64,000 nucleotides of DNA from Legionella bononiensis (GTDB taxonomy: Bacteria; Pseudomonadota; Gammaproteobacteria; Legionellales; Legionellaceae). Under the pieces are notes generated by a model. That model searched no databases. It had not been told where the DNA came from and saw only the letters and a list, made by a program, of their open reading frames with translations. The DNA lies in assembly GCF_016786215.1 (NCBI RefSeq), contig NZ_JADOBG010000017.1, forward strand, positions 1 through 64,000. Reading direction: 5' to 3'. The position numbers and the translations under genes were made by a program. This document shows positions 37,005 through 45,928 of the stretch, one piece after another. Each line of letters starts with the position of its first letter. The stretch's first letter is position 1.

Positions 37005-37215
37005 GGACTTACGAAAAACCCCAAGGTCGAAGCAAAAGGAATTGGTGAAACGTCTCCATTTCCTCTGAAAGTTCGTCATCCTGAGCTCAAAGAAGGTTCT
37101 ACTAAAGTCAGGCACCTTGCTTGGCTTAGGAGAGCGCTCACTTCATTCGAGATGACATCACTCGAATTGATTAAAATTCCTTTTAACGAAGAGTTTGGGT
37201 TTTTTTCGTAAGTCC
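37005..37215. mobile_element. MITE-like element with terminal inverted repeats
   Basis: A 211-bp stretch begins GGACTTACGAAAAACCCCAA and ends in the reverse complement (TTTGGGTTTTTTTCGTAAG TCC). Inward of the ends, CGAAGCAAAAGGAATT and AATTCCTTTTAACGAAG are also inverted, giving imperfect arms of about 45 bp. There is no reading frame of note. This is the layout of a miniature inverted-repeat element mobilised by a transposase elsewhere. It occupies the 498-bp gap 36864-37361; the rest of that gap is unremarkable. A decayed relative lies at 53087-53207. Confidence 0.75.
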
Positions 37216-37361
37216 CGAAAAATTATCATAGCAGAAGAGATCGTCGTGTAGAAGCCGGAGAAAGCGAATCCTTTTAATAATTGGTGAGGATCAGTATAAC
37301 GATTCATTGCTTCTGTCCTGAGCGTCACAGGATAGAAGCAGTGAATTGTTGTACTGGCGTC

Positions 37362-38573
37362 TTATACGAAATCATCCAGCCAGTCATAAACCACGGCATT
37401 GGCGTATGAAATATTTCCAACCTGACAATGACCTCCTGCTCCTTCAAAATCACTGAACACATGCGTATCAGCCCCAGTCTGGGTACAAAATTCCCTGAAT
37501 TGTTTTCCGGGTTCATCCCCTTCGCTCATTCCTAGAAGAGCCAGACAGGGTATTTTCAGCTGCGTTAATGAATCTCCTACGGTAAATTTTTGTAAATATT
37601 CGAAGGTTGCTTTAAAGGTATTTTGCCCAAATCGTCTGATGAGTTGTTCTGATTGCGCTTTAAGTTGAGGGGGCATTACTTCATCGGGAATTGATTGAAG
37701 ATCATTGATTCCAAAATCATCTGAATCTGGCATCTTGCATGGATCCATAGTAACAAAGGAACACATGTAGGCGTGTAAATCCAGAATGGGTGAATTGGCG
37801 ATGAGCGCTTTCACTCGAGGCTCATGGCTGGCCGCACGGGTAGCAAAATAACCACCAAAACTGATACCCATTAATGCAAGGCTGTTCATGTTAATTTCAT
37901 ACCGAGATTCAAAATAATCAATGACTCGTTTCACGACCTGTTCAAAATCGGGCTCAAAAAAGGTAGCCGGGTATTTTCTAAAAACATCCATTTGACCTGG
38001 CCCAGCGAAATGAATGACGTTGTATCCTCTCTCGAGAGCAGCTAAACCACGCATTAAGAATTCTTCTTCCAGCGTTCCATCAAATCCACTGACTATCATT
38101 AGGGTGTTGCGTTTTACCCCATCGTTAGCAGGAGAAATAAAATAGGCAGGAAGGTTAATCCCTTTGTAGGGAATGGAATGATTTTCAAAATGAAGATCCA
38201 TATTGGAAATCGCGGTACAAAAACAATCCGCTGAATTTAATCCCAAGCGTCGGTGATGTTCTGAAGAGCACGGTGAATAATATTCTGCTGCACGATAAGA
38301 GTTAGAAGCTCTGAACAGTTGCTCTCTGCCACTGATTACATGATTTTTTACCAGCCGTTCCATACCGTCTTTTTTTTGCCATTCCGCCAGCCGTTCAAAT
38401 TCTCGTACCCAATCTTCAGGTGTTCCATCCGGTATCTGATGAGCTATGCTCAGGCATTCACCTACAGAGGATGCTCTGTAGGTGCTAGAGCCTAACTGCC
38501 GGATAAGCTGAAAATCCATTTCAGCATCAATAAATCCCTTGACCCTGATCGCACCACGGCTAATATCACTCAC
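37362..38573 (-). CDS. Alpha/beta hydrolase (esterase/peptidase-like)
   Basis: A 403-residue alpha/beta hydrolase with an N-terminal helical domain, similar in layout to pseudooxynicotine-hydrolase/FrsA-type enzymes. The nucleophile elbow is MGISFGGYFATRAAS (serine near residue 235), and the likely catalytic histidine is in GAGGHCQVG near the C-terminus. The oxyanion region ISGFDGTLEE is near 177. The start is GTG, with GGAG 8 bases upstream. The substrate is unknown. It is divergent from the MAPEG gene. Confidence 0.85.
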   Translation of the reverse strand: MSDISRGAIRVKGFIDAEMDFQLIRQLGSSTYRASSVGECLSIAHQIPDGTPEDWVREFERLAEWQKKDGMERLVKNHVISGREQLFRASNSYRAAEYYSPCSSEHHRRLGLNSADCFCTAISNMDLHFENHSIPYKGINLPAYFISPANDGVKRNTLMIVSGFDGTLEEEFLMRGLAALERGYNVIHFAGPGQMDVFRKYPATFFEPDFEQVVKRVIDYFESRYEINMNSLALMGISFGGYFATRAASHEPRVKALIANSPILDLHAYMCSFVTMDPCKMPDSDDFGINDLQSIPDEVMPPQLKAQSEQLIRRFGQNTFKATFEYLQKFTVGDSLTQLKIPCLALLGMSEGDEPGKQFREFCTQTGADTHVFSDFEGAGGHCQVGNISYANAVVYDWLDDFV

Positions 38574-38886
38574 TTTTGTTTCTCCATCAATCCCTGATTT
38601 GTTGGGAGTTAATTTGTTATGTTATCAAGAATGCTGCATTGAGATAAATGACATCCAGCAGCGCTTCTATTCTATAACCTGACGTCCGCAGGGTTAATAT
38701 ATTGTGTCTATACGGGTTCTCAATTGAAGCCATGAGACTGAGAAGTCAGTTCACTAATACAACTCTTCAGGCGTTTTGGTTTATCTTAATTCTAGGACAT
38801 AACTAATAAATTGAACAAGGACTTTAAACTCGCTATGATAAGTCCTGTTCTCATTAATCGTGTTATTGTTCAGGAAGAATCGTTTT

Positions 38887-39273
38887 ATGACTACCTTGAT
38901 TGTCTGTTTGTTGATTGCCGTTATATTGCCCTATCTGGCCAAAATCCCTGTGGGTTATGCGATGCAGAAAGCGGGTGGTTATAATAATAATTATCCAAGA
39001 GAGCAGCAGGCAAAACTGGAGGGTTTTGGTGCCCGAGCTTTGGCAGCTCATCAAAATTGTTTTGAATCATTAGCAGTATTTTCAACAGCTGCCCTGACAG
39101 CTATCGCAACCAACCATGTAACTTCAAGCATTCAACTTCTAGCTATAGTGTATATAATTTGCCGAGTAATTTATAACATTCTTTATTTAATGGATTTAGC
39201 CGCTTTAAGATCAACGGTCTGGTTTATAAGCCTGGTTTCATGTATATCCATATTGTGGTTATGCATTCCTTAA
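38887..39273 (+). CDS. MAPEG-family membrane protein
   Basis: A 128-residue inner-membrane protein with four hydrophobic helices, matching the MAPEG family of eicosanoid/glutathione-metabolism-like proteins. The motif NYPREQQAKLEGFGARALAA near residues 39-58 and AHQNCFESLAVF are typical. ATG 38887 is chosen because AGGAAG lies 9 bases upstream; a GTG at 38860 is in frame but lacks a site. Its stop overlaps the end of the convergent small secreted gene by four bases. Confidence 0.85.
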   Translation: MTTLIVCLLIAVILPYLAKIPVGYAMQKAGGYNNNYPREQQAKLEGFGARALAAHQNCFESLAVFSTAALTAIATNHVTSSIQLLAIVYIICRVIYNILYLMDLAALRSTVWFISLVSCISILWLCIP

Positions 39274-39518
39274 TCCTGATAAATATTTTGACCGGCCATT
39301 TTTTTGCATTTATCTGCTGAGTTCATGGTACATTGTGCACGACATGACGCAGGGGAAGCCATGCATATGGATTTGAGGCAGTCATCCATATTCTCATTAA
39401 TGCAATCCTGTATGTTGATTTTTACAGGAATCATATACGGATTTGTTAAATCATCCGCATAACTCAGCATGGAGACCAGCAGAAGTATCTGAAGCATCAG
39501 ATGTTTTATCACGAACAT
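39270..39518 (-). CDS. Small exported Cys-rich protein
   Basis: An 82-residue protein with a signal peptide (about residues 1-21, ending SYA) and a short mature domain with six cysteines (QDC, DDC, SIC, ASC, AQC, DKC). The cysteine pairs suggest a disulfide-bonded periplasmic or secreted peptide. It overlaps the MAPEG gene tail to tail. The ribosome site is weak. It is not obviously related to the bufferin precursor, as no CKG motif is present. Confidence 0.6.
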   Translation of the reverse strand: MFVIKHLMLQILLLVSMLSYADDLTNPYMIPVKINIQDCINENMDDCLKSICMASPASCRAQCTMNSADKCKKMAGQNIYQD

Positions 39519-39614
39519 TTTAGTAATCCACAGTACTGTAGTTGTTCAATAATCCCGAGAAAACACATCCCGAATTCAACAAAGGAGTTCTTGAAAGGGC
39601 GCTCTGCCAGCGTT

Positions 39615-39643
39615 TGGAAATCCTTCATTGCGTTCATGATGAC
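39615..39643 (+). repeat. Single arm of the 108-bp palindromic repeat family
   Basis: GGAAATCCTTCATTGCG followed by TTCATGATGAC matches the left arm of the units at 1-271 with a few changes. It lies in the 307-bp gap 39519-39825, which otherwise shows no gene. Confidence 0.7.
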
Positions 39644-39825
39644 GAAATACCAGGATTTATCGAATAGTTACAAATAAATCACATAGAGTAATGATAGTAC
39701 AATTGAGTTGGTTTGTGTCAATTGTTGGCTTTTTTATGCCATTGCAGACCTGAAAAGCTTACTCTTTCTGTCAGGCTTTGGTATGGTATGTAAAGAAGTA
39801 CCAGATTTTTTACAAGGATGTGAAT

Positions 39826-41664
39826 ATGTCTGACTTACAACGATTACCTAATAAAATTCATCACTTTGTTTGGCATTTTATAAAACAAAGCCCCTGGACT
39901 TACTTTCTCTTTTTTATAGCGCCTGTAGCAATGATCCTGGAAAGTAATGTGATTCCTTACTCCTTAAAAATGATTGTCGATGGGATCTCGAATCATCAAG
40001 GTGGTCGAACATCCATTTTTCAGGAAATTGCTCCTGCCCTATGGTTAGGGGGTGGTGCCTGGTTCGGTTTTATACTGATTTTGCGTTTACAGAATTGGTG
40101 GCAGGCTTATATAGTTCCACAATTACAAGCCAATATTCGAATGACGGTATATGGCTATTTAATTCAACATTCACATCATTTTTTTTCAAATCAGCTCGCC
40201 GGGAATTTGGCCAATAAAATTAGTGACTTGCCAAGATCAATAGAAGCGATACGTAAAATTATTTCCTGGAATGTTCTGACTACCTTCGCAGCAATAATCG
40301 TGTCGATGATTTTTATGTTAACGATAAACAAATGGTTCGCATTGATTTTATTAACCTGGATCGTAGTTCAGCTAACAATCAGTTTGTATTCAGCAAAGCA
40401 TATCAACACATTAGCCAAGCATAATTCAGAAGATAAAAGTGAGTTGAATGGAAAAATAGTTGATTCTTTAAGCAATATAAATACCGTGAAATTATTTGCC
40501 CAAAATGAATATGAAAAAAAATACATCTGGAATACTCAAAACAAGGAAATTCAGAGTAATAAACGATTGGTTCTGTTCATAAATTTATTTCGGCTTCTGG
40601 TCGATATACCAGTCAGTATCATGCTCGTTCTCATGATTTACTCAGTCGTCAGTTTTTGGCAAAGACAATTAATCAGTACCGGTGATTTGGTGTTTATTTT
40701 CACAACATCATTTGCCATCATGAATCAAATGTGGAACCTAAGTAATGCCTTGTCCGATCTTTTTATTGAAATCGGAATAGTGAAGCAGGCGTTGGCACTT
40801 TTATCCCTACCGATAGAAGTTAAAGATAAAGCGGATGCAAAAGAATTAAAGGTTACCCAAGGGGAAATCAGATTTGAGAACGTCACCTTTCATCATAAAG
40901 AAGGGCTTAAGTTATTCAATAATAAAACATTGATTATTCCAGCAAAACAAAAAGTAGGGTTGGTAGGTTATTCAGGTAGCGGTAAAACCACCTTTATTAA
41001 TTTACTGCTGCGATATTTCGATATACAAAGCGGAAAAATACTGATTGATAATCAAGACATTAGTCAAGTAACCCAGTATTCACTTAGAAAAGCAATAAGC
41101 ATGATTCCGCAAGACACTCATTTATTTCATCGTACCTTACTTGAAAACATAAAATACGGTAAAGAAGATTCATCAAAAGAAGAAGTATTCACCGCCTCCT
41201 ATATGGCCAATTGCATTGATTTTGTTCAAAATCTGTCAAAGGGGTTCGATACCATGGTAGGCGAAAGAGGTACCAAGTTATCCGGAGGTCAAAGACAAAG
41301 GATAGCCATAGCACGAGCATTTCTACATCATACCTCAATCCTAGTTCTCGACGAAGCAACATCCCAACTCGATTCACTAACAGAAGAATACATCCAGGAA
41401 TCATTAAAACCTCTCTGTGAAGATAAAACCACCATAGTAGTAGCCCACAGATTATCAACGCTCCTCAACATGGATAGAATCCTCGTCTTCGATAAAGGAG
41501 TAATAGTAGAAGACGGAACGCATCAAGAATTAATCGAGCAAAATGGTCTATACAAATCAATGTGGGATGCACAGACAGCAGGGTTCTTGCCGGAGGAGTT
41601 GAAAGAGGGCATCATTCGCAACGAGTTTGAACAGCCGTATTTGGCGCATCTTGAACTTTCTTAA
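39826..41664 (+). CDS. ABC exporter with fused membrane and ATPase domains
   Basis: A 612-residue half-transporter of the type I exporter class (ABCB/MsbA-like): six membrane helices over about residues 20-320, then an ATPase with Walker A GYSGSGKTT (near 382), Q-loop MIPQDTHLF, signature LSGGQRQRIAIARAF (near 485), Walker B SILVLDEAT and the H-loop VAHRLST. It should act as a homodimer. ATG 39826 follows AAGGATG; an in-frame TTG at 39778 is unlikely. The last nine or so residues (YLAHLELS) are encoded by a tandemly duplicated repeat, so the native C-terminus may have been altered. The exported substrate is unknown. Confidence 0.9.
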   Translation: MSDLQRLPNKIHHFVWHFIKQSPWTYFLFFIAPVAMILESNVIPYSLKMIVDGISNHQGGRTSIFQEIAPALWLGGGAWFGFILILRLQNWWQAYIVPQLQANIRMTVYGYLIQHSHHFFSNQLAGNLANKISDLPRSIEAIRKIISWNVLTTFAAIIVSMIFMLTINKWFALILLTWIVVQLTISLYSAKHINTLAKHNSEDKSELNGKIVDSLSNINTVKLFAQNEYEKKYIWNTQNKEIQSNKRLVLFINLFRLLVDIPVSIMLVLMIYSVVSFWQRQLISTGDLVFIFTTSFAIMNQMWNLSNALSDLFIEIGIVKQALALLSLPIEVKDKADAKELKVTQGEIRFENVTFHHKEGLKLFNNKTLIIPAKQKVGLVGYSGSGKTTFINLLLRYFDIQSGKILIDNQDISQVTQYSLRKAISMIPQDTHLFHRTLLENIKYGKEDSSKEEVFTASYMANCIDFVQNLSKGFDTMVGERGTKLSGGQRQRIAIARAFLHHTSILVLDEATSQLDSLTEEYIQESLKPLCEDKTTIVVAHRLSTLLNMDRILVFDKGVIVEDGTHQELIEQNGLYKSMWDAQTAGFLPEELKEGIIRNEFEQPYLAHLELS

Positions 41665-41890
41665 GATCAAAAAAATGCTCATGTACTGGATGTACACTCC
41701 GCTTTTTTTGACCTTAAGAAAGTCCAACCTGCACTCAAATCCGACTGTTCAAAGGAGTCCGCATGTATTTGGCGCATCTTGAACTTTCTTAAGATCAAAA
41801 AAATGCTCATGTACTGGATGTACACTCCGCTTTTTTTGACCTTAAGAAAGTCCAACCTGCACTCAAATCCGACTGTTCAAAGGAGTTTCC
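41638..41890. repeat. 128-bp tandem duplication containing a long hairpin
   Basis: The unit starting TATTTGGCGCATCTTGAAC at 41638 repeats at 41766 almost without change over about 120 bp. Each copy contains an inverted repeat: ACTTTCTTAAGATCAAAAAAA and TTTTTTTGACCTTAAGAAAG around a roughly 30-base loop. The first copy overlaps the 3' end of the ABC exporter gene. Near identity of the copies suggests a recent duplication. Confidence 0.92.
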
Positions 41891-41909
41891 TGGATTACGC
41901 GCTTCGCAC

Positions 41910-41945
41910 TTCATCCAGGCTACTATCAGAAGTAGCCCGGATGAA
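41910..41945. repeat. REP-like palindrome
   Basis: TTCATCCAGGCTACT (41910-41924) pairs with AGTAGCCCGGATGAA (41931-41945), 15 bp with one mismatch and a 6-base loop. The GTAGCCCGG core resembles the GTAGCCCG start of the 33-bp repeats. It is in the 515-bp gap 41665-42179, which holds no convincing gene apart from repeats. Confidence 0.75.
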
Positions 41946-42179
41946 GCATAGCGAAATCCGGGAAGCCTATGCGCAGCATGGTACCTTTTTACTCGGTGTC
42001 TGCTTCGCGGGGCTTCCTATTAATACAGAAATTCCTTAGCCTGTCGTCTATGGGGCACGATCCGACCTGTGTGTGCTAAATGCCTGTTTACTGTTACCTA
42101 TGTGTCCGGTCATTTGTGTTAGCAATGAGACCGGGTTGGACCACTCTATAAAATATGTTCCAACTTGGCTGATTTTAAT

Positions 42180-42256
42180 TGGTCGGAGTGACAGGAATTG
42201 AACCTGCGACCCCTGCCTCCCGAAGGCAGTGCTCTACCAGGCTGAGCTACACTCCG
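42180..42256 (-). tRNA. tRNA-Pro (anticodon CGG)
   Basis: On the minus strand a 77-nt cloverleaf folds: acceptor CGGAGTG pairs with CACTCCG, the discriminator is A and CCA is encoded. The anticodon stem CTGCC/GGCAG encloses loop TTCGGGA, giving anticodon CGG. The T-loop GGTTCAATTCC is standard, and the C1-G72/A73 identity pair fits proline. Confidence 0.97.
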
Positions 42257-42313
42257 ATAATTTTAGTGAGAGAGACTAACCGTTTACTCTTCTCTTAGTT
42301 TGATAGAATGAGA

Positions 42314-42766
42314 CTAATTATTCAAGGATTGCTGCATCTCTTGCTGCGGTTCATTCCCATGCATCATGGTATTAATTCCGGAACCTAAAAAATCAACTAA
42401 ATTGATTACCGGACTGGCTAGTCCAACAATGGCCGCTATCACGGAAAAAACTAAATGAATCACGGCATCTATAATATGTATTTTCGCTACGTGTGTATTT
42501 AATTGTGTTAAATCAACAATGGATTTTAATCCCAGGTATAAGGATGCTGTAGCCAGCTCCAGGGAGATAATTGTTAGGCATATAGGTGCGGTTACTATGC
42601 TTGCTCCTTGATATAAAAATTCTTTAGGAGATTTATAAGGATTAAAAAAAAGTGATTTTATGGGTGTTTTTTTATCTAATCGGACATGGTCAAATAGATT
42701 ATTGGTAGTGCCGCATTGGTCAAATAAAAAAGTATTGAATTTTTTTATGAATTCCTGGAACGTCAT
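42314..42766 (-). CDS. Small membrane protein, unknown function
   Basis: A protein of about 150 residues from ATG 42766, which has GAGG 7 bases upstream; the frame stays open to 42910. Two or three hydrophobic segments are visible (APICLTIISLELATASLYLG; VIHLVFSVIAAIVGLASP), followed by a polar Gln-rich tail. Similar alternating hydrophobic and polar small proteins occur among Legionella effectors, but there is no specific evidence here. It lies between tRNA-Pro and the divergent GH5 gene. Confidence 0.6.
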   Translation of the reverse strand: MTFQEFIKKFNTFLFDQCGTTNNLFDHVRLDKKTPIKSLFFNPYKSPKEFLYQGASIVTAPICLTIISLELATASLYLGLKSIVDLTQLNTHVAKIHIIDAVIHLVFSVIAAIVGLASPVINLVDFLGSGINTMMHGNEPQQEMQQSLNN

Positions 42767-42988
42767 AAGAACCTCAGACAAATAATTGATGCATTTCATC
42801 ATACATGAATAATTGTCAACTTTTAAAGAGATATTATTGAATTCAGTCGAATGATTTTGAACAGTGCCCCTGAGAGGATAGATACCCCGATGAGTTAATA
42901 AATATTCCATTAATATATTTTAGTTGATGTCATTAAATAGTTCATGTATTATACATGTTACTTTATTTTTGATCTTATTGGGCTTTTA

Positions 42989-44494
42989 ATGAATAAATTT
43001 TTGGCGATTATTTTACTTATCCCGGGTTTTTGTAGTGCCGCCAGTATAACAAATGCTATTGGAGGTGTTGGGCCTCAAGGCAGTGTCAAACCGTATATCT
43101 GTATTCAGGATCAGAATGGAGCTGTCACTTTGGCTTTGGCGGGCAATCAATCGGGTGATGCCAATAAAGCCTCAGGTAATGCCTATTATGCTGGAGCTAC
43201 ATTAAGATTTGGTGGTTGTACGCCAGCGAATACTTATCTTGGTTATGTTGGTTTTAGTATCAATGCTTCCGGTAATAATGCGGTAAGTAGTTATACACCT
43301 CCTGAAGGTATTCATATTGCCTATACAAATCCTGGTATAGACAGTAGCGGTGTTGTGACTGGCACGATTAATTATACTCCAATAGAAACCAATCTGAAGT
43401 TACCACAGGCTAAAGAAAATAATACCTGGGAATTCGCAGGTATTAACTTATCTGGTCTTGAATTTGGAACAGTAATTGATCCTGTTGTTGTTCCTAATCT
43501 TTCAGTACAAGATAGCTCAGGTAGTTTTTCCGATCTGCAGGAGATGCAATCATTTATTAACGCCGGCATGAACACTGCGCGTATACCCGTCAGTTGGGGG
43601 TACTTACAATTGGATGGGGCTGGAAAGGGAACAATCAATTTAGCATATTACACGAATTACATACGTCCATTGTTACAAACGTTAACTCATGCAAAGGTAC
43701 ATACTATTGTTGACCTGCATGCTTATATGCGTTACTCAAAATTTGGTGAAGAATATTCTGGATGCAGTGGTAGTGGTCCTTGTCCTGATGGAACGTTGAT
43801 TCTGGATGAAAAGGCTTATCAATCAGTCTGGAGCCAGTTAGCTGAGTTGATGCAACAGGATCCATTAATAGATAAAGACTATTTATTAATTGATTTGGTT
43901 AATGAACCCGTTGCAGTTCCTGATGATAAGGTATTCACCATTCAGGCCTCTTTAATCAATATGCTGCGAAACCAGAATTTTACCGGTTATATTATGGTTG
44001 AAGGCAACAGCTGGTCTGGACTTCATTCCTGGAGCAGTTATCAGTGGAAAGGAAGTGATAATCAAATATATTCTAATGCTACATTATTTACTCGTGAACA
44101 TTTTGCGAAAGCAGGTATTACTGATTTATCAAAAGTTCTTATTAATGTTCACCAATATTTAGATAGTGACTACAGTGGAACTCATGATGATTGTTTGCAG
44201 GATTTAACTACCACTGGCGATAATGGTTTTAATTTGAATGAATTTGTTGATTACTTGAATCAAAATCAGTTAAAAGCCATAGTGACCGAGTTGGGTACAG
44301 GAAGAAATGCAGCAAGTTGTAAAGCTCCATTGAATGAATTTATGATTTATCTAAAAGATAACTCAGCTAAAAATAAGGAATATGGTTTTGTAGGCTGGAC
44401 TTTGTGGTCTGCAGGACATGGTTGGGGGAATTACAACCTGAGGGTTAAGCCGGATTCTTATCAGATGGATGTGGTTAAGGAACTCATTCAGTAG
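42989..44494 (+). CDS. Secreted GH5-family glycosidase (endoglucanase-like)
   Basis: A 501-residue exported protein. ATG 42989 gives a clean signal peptide (hydrophobic residues 4-14, cleavage near CSA). Residues 20-150 form a beta-rich N-terminal domain. The catalytic GH5 barrel follows: NTARIPVSWG near 195, the acid/base glutamate in DLVNEPV near 306, VHQYLD near 385 and the nucleophile in IVTELGTG near 432. Family 5 enzymes cleave beta-1,4-glucans and related polymers. Secretion by the type II system is likely for such a protein in Legionella but is inferred. It has few close functional neighbours. Confidence 0.88.
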   Translation: MNKFLAIILLIPGFCSAASITNAIGGVGPQGSVKPYICIQDQNGAVTLALAGNQSGDANKASGNAYYAGATLRFGGCTPANTYLGYVGFSINASGNNAVSSYTPPEGIHIAYTNPGIDSSGVVTGTINYTPIETNLKLPQAKENNTWEFAGINLSGLEFGTVIDPVVVPNLSVQDSSGSFSDLQEMQSFINAGMNTARIPVSWGYLQLDGAGKGTINLAYYTNYIRPLLQTLTHAKVHTIVDLHAYMRYSKFGEEYSGCSGSGPCPDGTLILDEKAYQSVWSQLAELMQQDPLIDKDYLLIDLVNEPVAVPDDKVFTIQASLINMLRNQNFTGYIMVEGNSWSGLHSWSSYQWKGSDNQIYSNATLFTREHFAKAGITDLSKVLINVHQYLDSDYSGTHDDCLQDLTTTGDNGFNLNEFVDYLNQNQLKAIVTELGTGRNAASCKAPLNEFMIYLKDNSAKNKEYGFVGWTLWSAGHGWGNYNLRVKPDSYQMDVVKELIQ

Positions 44495-44785
44495 GCTCTG
44501 TTGACCAGATATAGTCAACACATCCTGGTTTATCTCAATTAAGGTAGTTAGCACTGAGTAATCAGGGCTATTACTTTGAGAAGGAATCATCTGTATTAAA
44601 GTAGCCATGGAAGGTGTTCATTATTTTGCTCCAAGCTTCCTTGCCTTTATAGCAACTCAAAATAGGCAAGGGGATTGAGAACTGTCCTGAATGAGCAGTG
44701 AAATAAAGAAAACAGTTCACAGAATTTCGTTTTTGCTCACAACCGTTTAATCAATCCAGCCTTGCGCAATTGGTTTTTAGAAATT

Positions 44786-45754
44786 CTAGTAATTTCGTTG
44801 CAAAGAAAAATTGGCCAGATCAATCAGGGCAGTTTTATACTCTGAATCTGCAAGGACATTAAGGGCAGACAGTGCCTTATCTACTTCTTCTGCTGCGATT
44901 TGTTTGGTATAGGCTATGGCATTTGTTTGTTCAATTGCCAACAGGATTTCGGGTAAATAGTCTAGGCTTCCCATTTTCAAGCTGTTTTTTATTTGTTCCT
45001 GTTGAGTAGGGGTACCATGCTGCAATGCATGAATTAAAGGAAGAGTTGCTTTACCGTCCGCTAAATCATCACCAATATTTTTACCCAGTGTCTCTGCATC
45101 GGAACAGTAATCCAGCGCATCATCAATAAGTTGAAACGCATTTCCCAGGTGCAATCCATAAGCATACAGACTATTTTGTACTTCAACGGGTGAATCAGAG
45201 AGAATGGGTCCTATACAGGCAGCAGCTGCAAAGAGTAGAGCGGTTTTAGAACGAATTACATCAAAATAATCTTCAAGACTCAATGAGGGATTATGGCGGT
45301 TGGCAAGTTGCTTGACCTCGCCACAACTAATTTGGTGCGATGTATTGGCTAAAAGGTTGAGAATCGCAGAAATACCTACTTCCACCATTAATTGTACTGA
45401 TTGGGTAAACAAATAATCTCCGACCAGTACACTGGCTTTACTACCCCAAATGCTGTTAGCGGTTTGTCTACCTCTTCTTAAGGTGGATTCATCAACTACA
45501 TCATCATGTAATAAAGTGGCCGTATGAAAAAATTCAACCATGGCAGCCAGAGAGATATGATTTGTACCTTTATAGCCGCAGGCATTGCTGGCTAGAAGCA
45601 CCAGTAAAGGACGTAATCTCTTGCCACCACTCTCAACGATGTGATGGGACAGGTCATGAATTAAAACGATCTGTGATTGAATTTTATCAATAATCAAGTT
45701 ATTAACCGCGTCAAAATCTTCACTAACCAAGGCGCGTATACGGTCAATAGTCAT
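44786..45754 (-). CDS. ispB: Octaprenyl diphosphate synthase
   Basis: A 322-residue trans-prenyltransferase that extends farnesyl diphosphate to the quinone side chain. The first Asp-rich motif is LLHDDVVDES (near residue 82) with RRGR just after, and the second is LIDDALDY near 210. GGKRLRPLL near 43 binds the diphosphate. GAGGATAAAG precedes the ATG. The 291-bp gap to the GH5 gene (44495-44785) shows no gene or clear hairpin. Confidence 0.95.
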   Translation of the reverse strand: MTIDRIRALVSEDFDAVNNLIIDKIQSQIVLIHDLSHHIVESGGKRLRPLLVLLASNACGYKGTNHISLAAMVEFFHTATLLHDDVVDESTLRRGRQTANSIWGSKASVLVGDYLFTQSVQLMVEVGISAILNLLANTSHQISCGEVKQLANRHNPSLSLEDYFDVIRSKTALLFAAAACIGPILSDSPVEVQNSLYAYGLHLGNAFQLIDDALDYCSDAETLGKNIGDDLADGKATLPLIHALQHGTPTQQEQIKNSLKMGSLDYLPEILLAIEQTNAIAYTKQIAAEEVDKALSALNVLADSEYKTALIDLANFSLQRNY

Positions 45755-45928
45755 TCTTTATCCTCTACCAATTAATCAATGCATGCTAAGGTGGGATATG
45801 TTAATTGTCAAGTGGAAGAGGGAACTTGTAGTTTTATCAAGGAGAAGATGGAGAGTTATTACTCAATTCCTGAACAGTACTTTATCAGTACTTAAATCCT
45901 TTTAAACGTTAAAAGACGAATGCAAGGC

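Noticed and set aside
41779-42039. Open frame of 86 codons after the ABC exporter
   Set aside because: It runs through the second copy of a tandem repeat and a REP-like palindrome, without a ribosome site.
42180-42256. tRNA-Pro as an attachment site for an integrated island
   Set aside because: No integrase is seen and no repeat of the tRNA 3' end was noticed in the window.
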